DNA of 64,000 bases from the NCBI GenBank assembly GCA_012839475.1, contig DUNG01000034.1:186001-250000 (forward strand), read 5' to 3'. A model generated the notes under the pieces. It worked only from the letters and a program-made list of their open reading frames with translations, had not been told where the DNA came from and did not search any database. Made by a program: the position numbers and the translations under genes. Each line of letters opens with the position of its first letter. Within the stretch, counting starts at the first letter, position 1. The DNA is from Petrimonas sp. (GTDB taxonomy: Bacteria; Bacteroidota; Bacteroidia; Bacteroidales; Dysgonomonadaceae). This document shows positions 62,233 to 64,000 of this stretch, in pieces.

Positions 62233-64000
62233 ATTTCGCAGATATGGATGAAGAGCGTAACTGCATCCATAAATAAAATCGCTCTCGTCCTCTTGTCGCT
62301 TTTTGTCTCACAGGGTATTGCTCATGCCTCAGCGGATCAACCTCGGGAGATGAGGTTCGAAAAGGTGATGAAAGAGGTGAAAGATCCTCCCGCATCGTTT
62401 CGCTCAGCCCCCTTATGGGTATGGAACACCGATGTCACGAAAGAGGACATCGACAGGATGTTGAACGAGTTCAAGGAGCAAGGCTTCGGGGGAGCTTTCG
62501 TTCACCCAAGGCCTGGCCTGATAACCGACTACCTCTCGGAAGATTGGTTCGCCCTGTACGCGTATAGCCTGGAGGTAGCTGAGAGGTTAGGACTCGATAT
62601 TTGGATATACGACGAGAACTCCTACCCGAGCGGATTCGCGGGGGGACATGTTCCCTCTCAAATGCCCGAATCCTATAATCAAGGACAGGGGTTGAGGCTT
62701 GAGAAAATGAACCTGCTGCCGGAAAACGTGAAGGAGTACTTCCTTTGCCTGAAACGGGAGGACGATACCTTCATCGATATCACCTCATCGAGCGATCGTT
62801 ACAAGGAGATGGAGGGTGACTTCTATCTCTACAAGAAAACCTACCATGGGCGCTCTAAATGGCATGGAGGCTACTCCTACATCGACTTGTTGTATCCCGG
62901 AGTTACGCAGAAGTTCATCGATGTGACCATGTCGGGGTACGAAAAGCAGTTCGGGAAGAAGTTAGGAACCGCGATTAAAGGTATTTTCACGGATGAGCCG
63001 CACGTTGCTAGCCCGGGAGGTACACGGTGGACACCCGATCTCTTTGATCTCTTCCGGGAGCAGTGGGGATACGACCTGAAAACGACCCTACCCCTACTCG
63101 ATGAAACGGAAGCAAACTACAAGCAGGTCCGACACAACTACATGAGAACGTTGACCCAACTCTTTATCGATCGGTGGTCAAAACCTTGGTTCGCGTATAC
63201 CGAGAAGAAAAATATGCGCTGGACGGGGCACTACTGGGAACATGGGTGGCCCGACCTTTCGCACGGGGGGGACAACATGGCCATGTACGCGTGGCATCAG
63301 ATGCCCGCCATCGACATGCTGTTCAATCAGTATAACGACTCGAACCCGCAGGCCCAATTCGGCAACGTGAGGGCTGTAAAAGAGTTGAGCAGCGTGGCCA
63401 ACCAAATGGGATACACCCGTACCCTCAGCGAGACGTACGGAGGTGGTGGCTGGGATGTTACCTTTGAAGATTTAAAAAGGTTGGGAGACTGGGAGTACGC
63501 GTTGGGCGTCAACTTCATGAATCAGCACCTATCGCATATGACCATCGTGGGGGCAAGGAAATATGACTATCCACCGGTATTCACTTCCCTCTCGCCGTGG
63601 TGGTCAAACTACAAGTGGCTAAATGATTACTTCGCACGTTTATCCTTACTTCTGAGCCAGGGCGAGCAGGTAAACAGCACGCTCATCCTGGAGCCCACCA
63701 CCACTTTGTGGCTCTACTACTCCTACTCGACTGGGCACCCGAAGGTCATGGAGATTGGCTCCAACTTTCAACATTTCATCACGAAGCTCGAAAAAGCCCA
63801 AGTGGAGTATGACTTGGGATCCGAAAACATCATTAAGGACCAAGGAAGCGTGAAGCACGGTTCGTTCATAGTTGGAAAAAGAGCATACAGTCAGGTGATT
63901 ATTCCCCCCATGACCGAGAACCTGAACAGGGAAACGTTCAAGCTGTTAAAAGAGTTCATCAATACCGGCGGGGAACTGATCGCGTTTTCAAAGCCCACCT
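62212..64000 (+). CDS. GH106-type glycoside hydrolase, 3' partial
   Basis: At least 596 residues, open at the right edge. Starts at 62146 or 62248 are also in frame; 62212 or 62248 give a Sec signal (KIALVLLSLFVSQGIA, cleaved near HASA). The barrel opens PLWVWNTDVTKEDIDRML and goes on GFGGAFVHPRPGL, LGLDIWIYDENSYPSGFAGG, then AIKGIFTDEPHV, the layout of Glyco_hydro_106-like proteins. It is only distantly like the GH106 protein at 46500, so the pair may have different specificities. The C-terminal half and the stop codon are outside the window. Confidence 0.85.
   Translation, partial: MQSRIQNISQIWMKSVTASINKIALVLLSLFVSQGIAHASADQPREMRFEKVMKEVKDPPASFRSAPLWVWNTDVTKEDIDRMLNEFKEQGFGGAFVHPRPGLITDYLSEDWFALYAYSLEVAERLGLDIWIYDENSYPSGFAGGHVPSQMPESYNQGQGLRLEKMNLLPENVKEYFLCLKREDDTFIDITSSSDRYKEMEGDFYLYKKTYHGRSKWHGGYSYIDLLYPGVTQKFIDVTMSGYEKQFGKKLGTAIKGIFTDEPHVASPGGTRWTPDLFDLFREQWGYDLKTTLPLLDETEANYKQVRHNYMRTLTQLFIDRWSKPWFAYTEKKNMRWTGHYWEHGWPDLSHGGDNMAMYAWHQMPAIDMLFNQYNDSNPQAQFGNVRAVKELSSVANQMGYTRTLSETYGGGGWDVTFEDLKRLGDWEYALGVNFMNQHLSHMTIVGARKYDYPPVFTSLSPWWSNYKWLNDYFARLSLLLSQGEQVNSTLILEPTTTLWLYYSYSTGHPKVMEIGSNFQHFITKLEKAQVEYDLGSENIIKDQGSVKHGSFIVGKRAYSQVIIPPMTENLNRETFKLLKEFINTGGELIAFSKPT

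Overview
The window comes from a Bacteroidota chromosome, most likely Bacteroidales. The evidence is several promoters of the TTTG/TTGC-N19-21-TAnnTTTG type, many lipoproteins, PorT-like barrels, a secreted GH2 beta-galactosidase, a 67K-type SppA, and a dense set of exported rhamnosidases. The genus cannot be fixed from the sequence; a Dysgonomonadaceae/Proteiniphilum-like anaerobe is a guess. By eye most of the window is near 50% GC, apart from a clearly AT-rich stretch at about 34.7-41.0 kb.

Layout. 0-34.6 kb is mostly core genome: partial Xaa-Pro aminopeptidase, gamma-carbonic anhydrase-like protein, small envelope proteins, a U32 peptidase-family (tRNA hydroxylation type) protein, a GH2 beta-galactosidase with its own promoter, and a lipoprotein alpha/beta hydrolase. 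Next come an ArsR-thioredoxin pair with a visible operator, a LysM/PBP1 protein with a PorT barrel, DnaB, a cysteine desulfidase-family protein, DsbD-MazG, a DUF2179 protein, a nucleoside-gate protein overlapping MetH, and SmpB. An ECF sigma/anti-sigma-barrel/lipoprotein operon follows, then SppA-LpxK-PNP-ThiL.

34.6-42 kb is an accessory strip around a tRNA-Phe(GAA). It holds an AT-rich, exported FucI/AraA-like protein, a DUF4143 ATPase with an odd insertion, and a wrecked CRISPR-Cas locus: the first third of a cas6 gene runs directly into a CRISPR repeat, followed by one spacer and a second repeat. An IS481-like element with 32-bp inverted ends and seven transposase-site-like subterminal repeats lies 73 bp further on. 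An unknown ORF and a metallophosphoesterase complete the strip.

42-64 kb is one long co-directional carbohydrate locus: four GH78-type alpha-L-rhamnosidases, two GH106-type enzymes (one cut by the window end), a GH36 alpha-galactosidase, a DUF5722 TIM-barrel-like lipoprotein, a Tat-type exported PHP phosphoesterase, and the stub of another glycosidase. No SusC/SusD pair or sensor is present inside the window. Most of these proteins carry lipoprotein or Sec signals, so the locus probably strips terminal rhamnose and alpha-galactose from a branched glycan or glycoside at the cell surface or in the periplasm. The substrate is not shown by the sequence.
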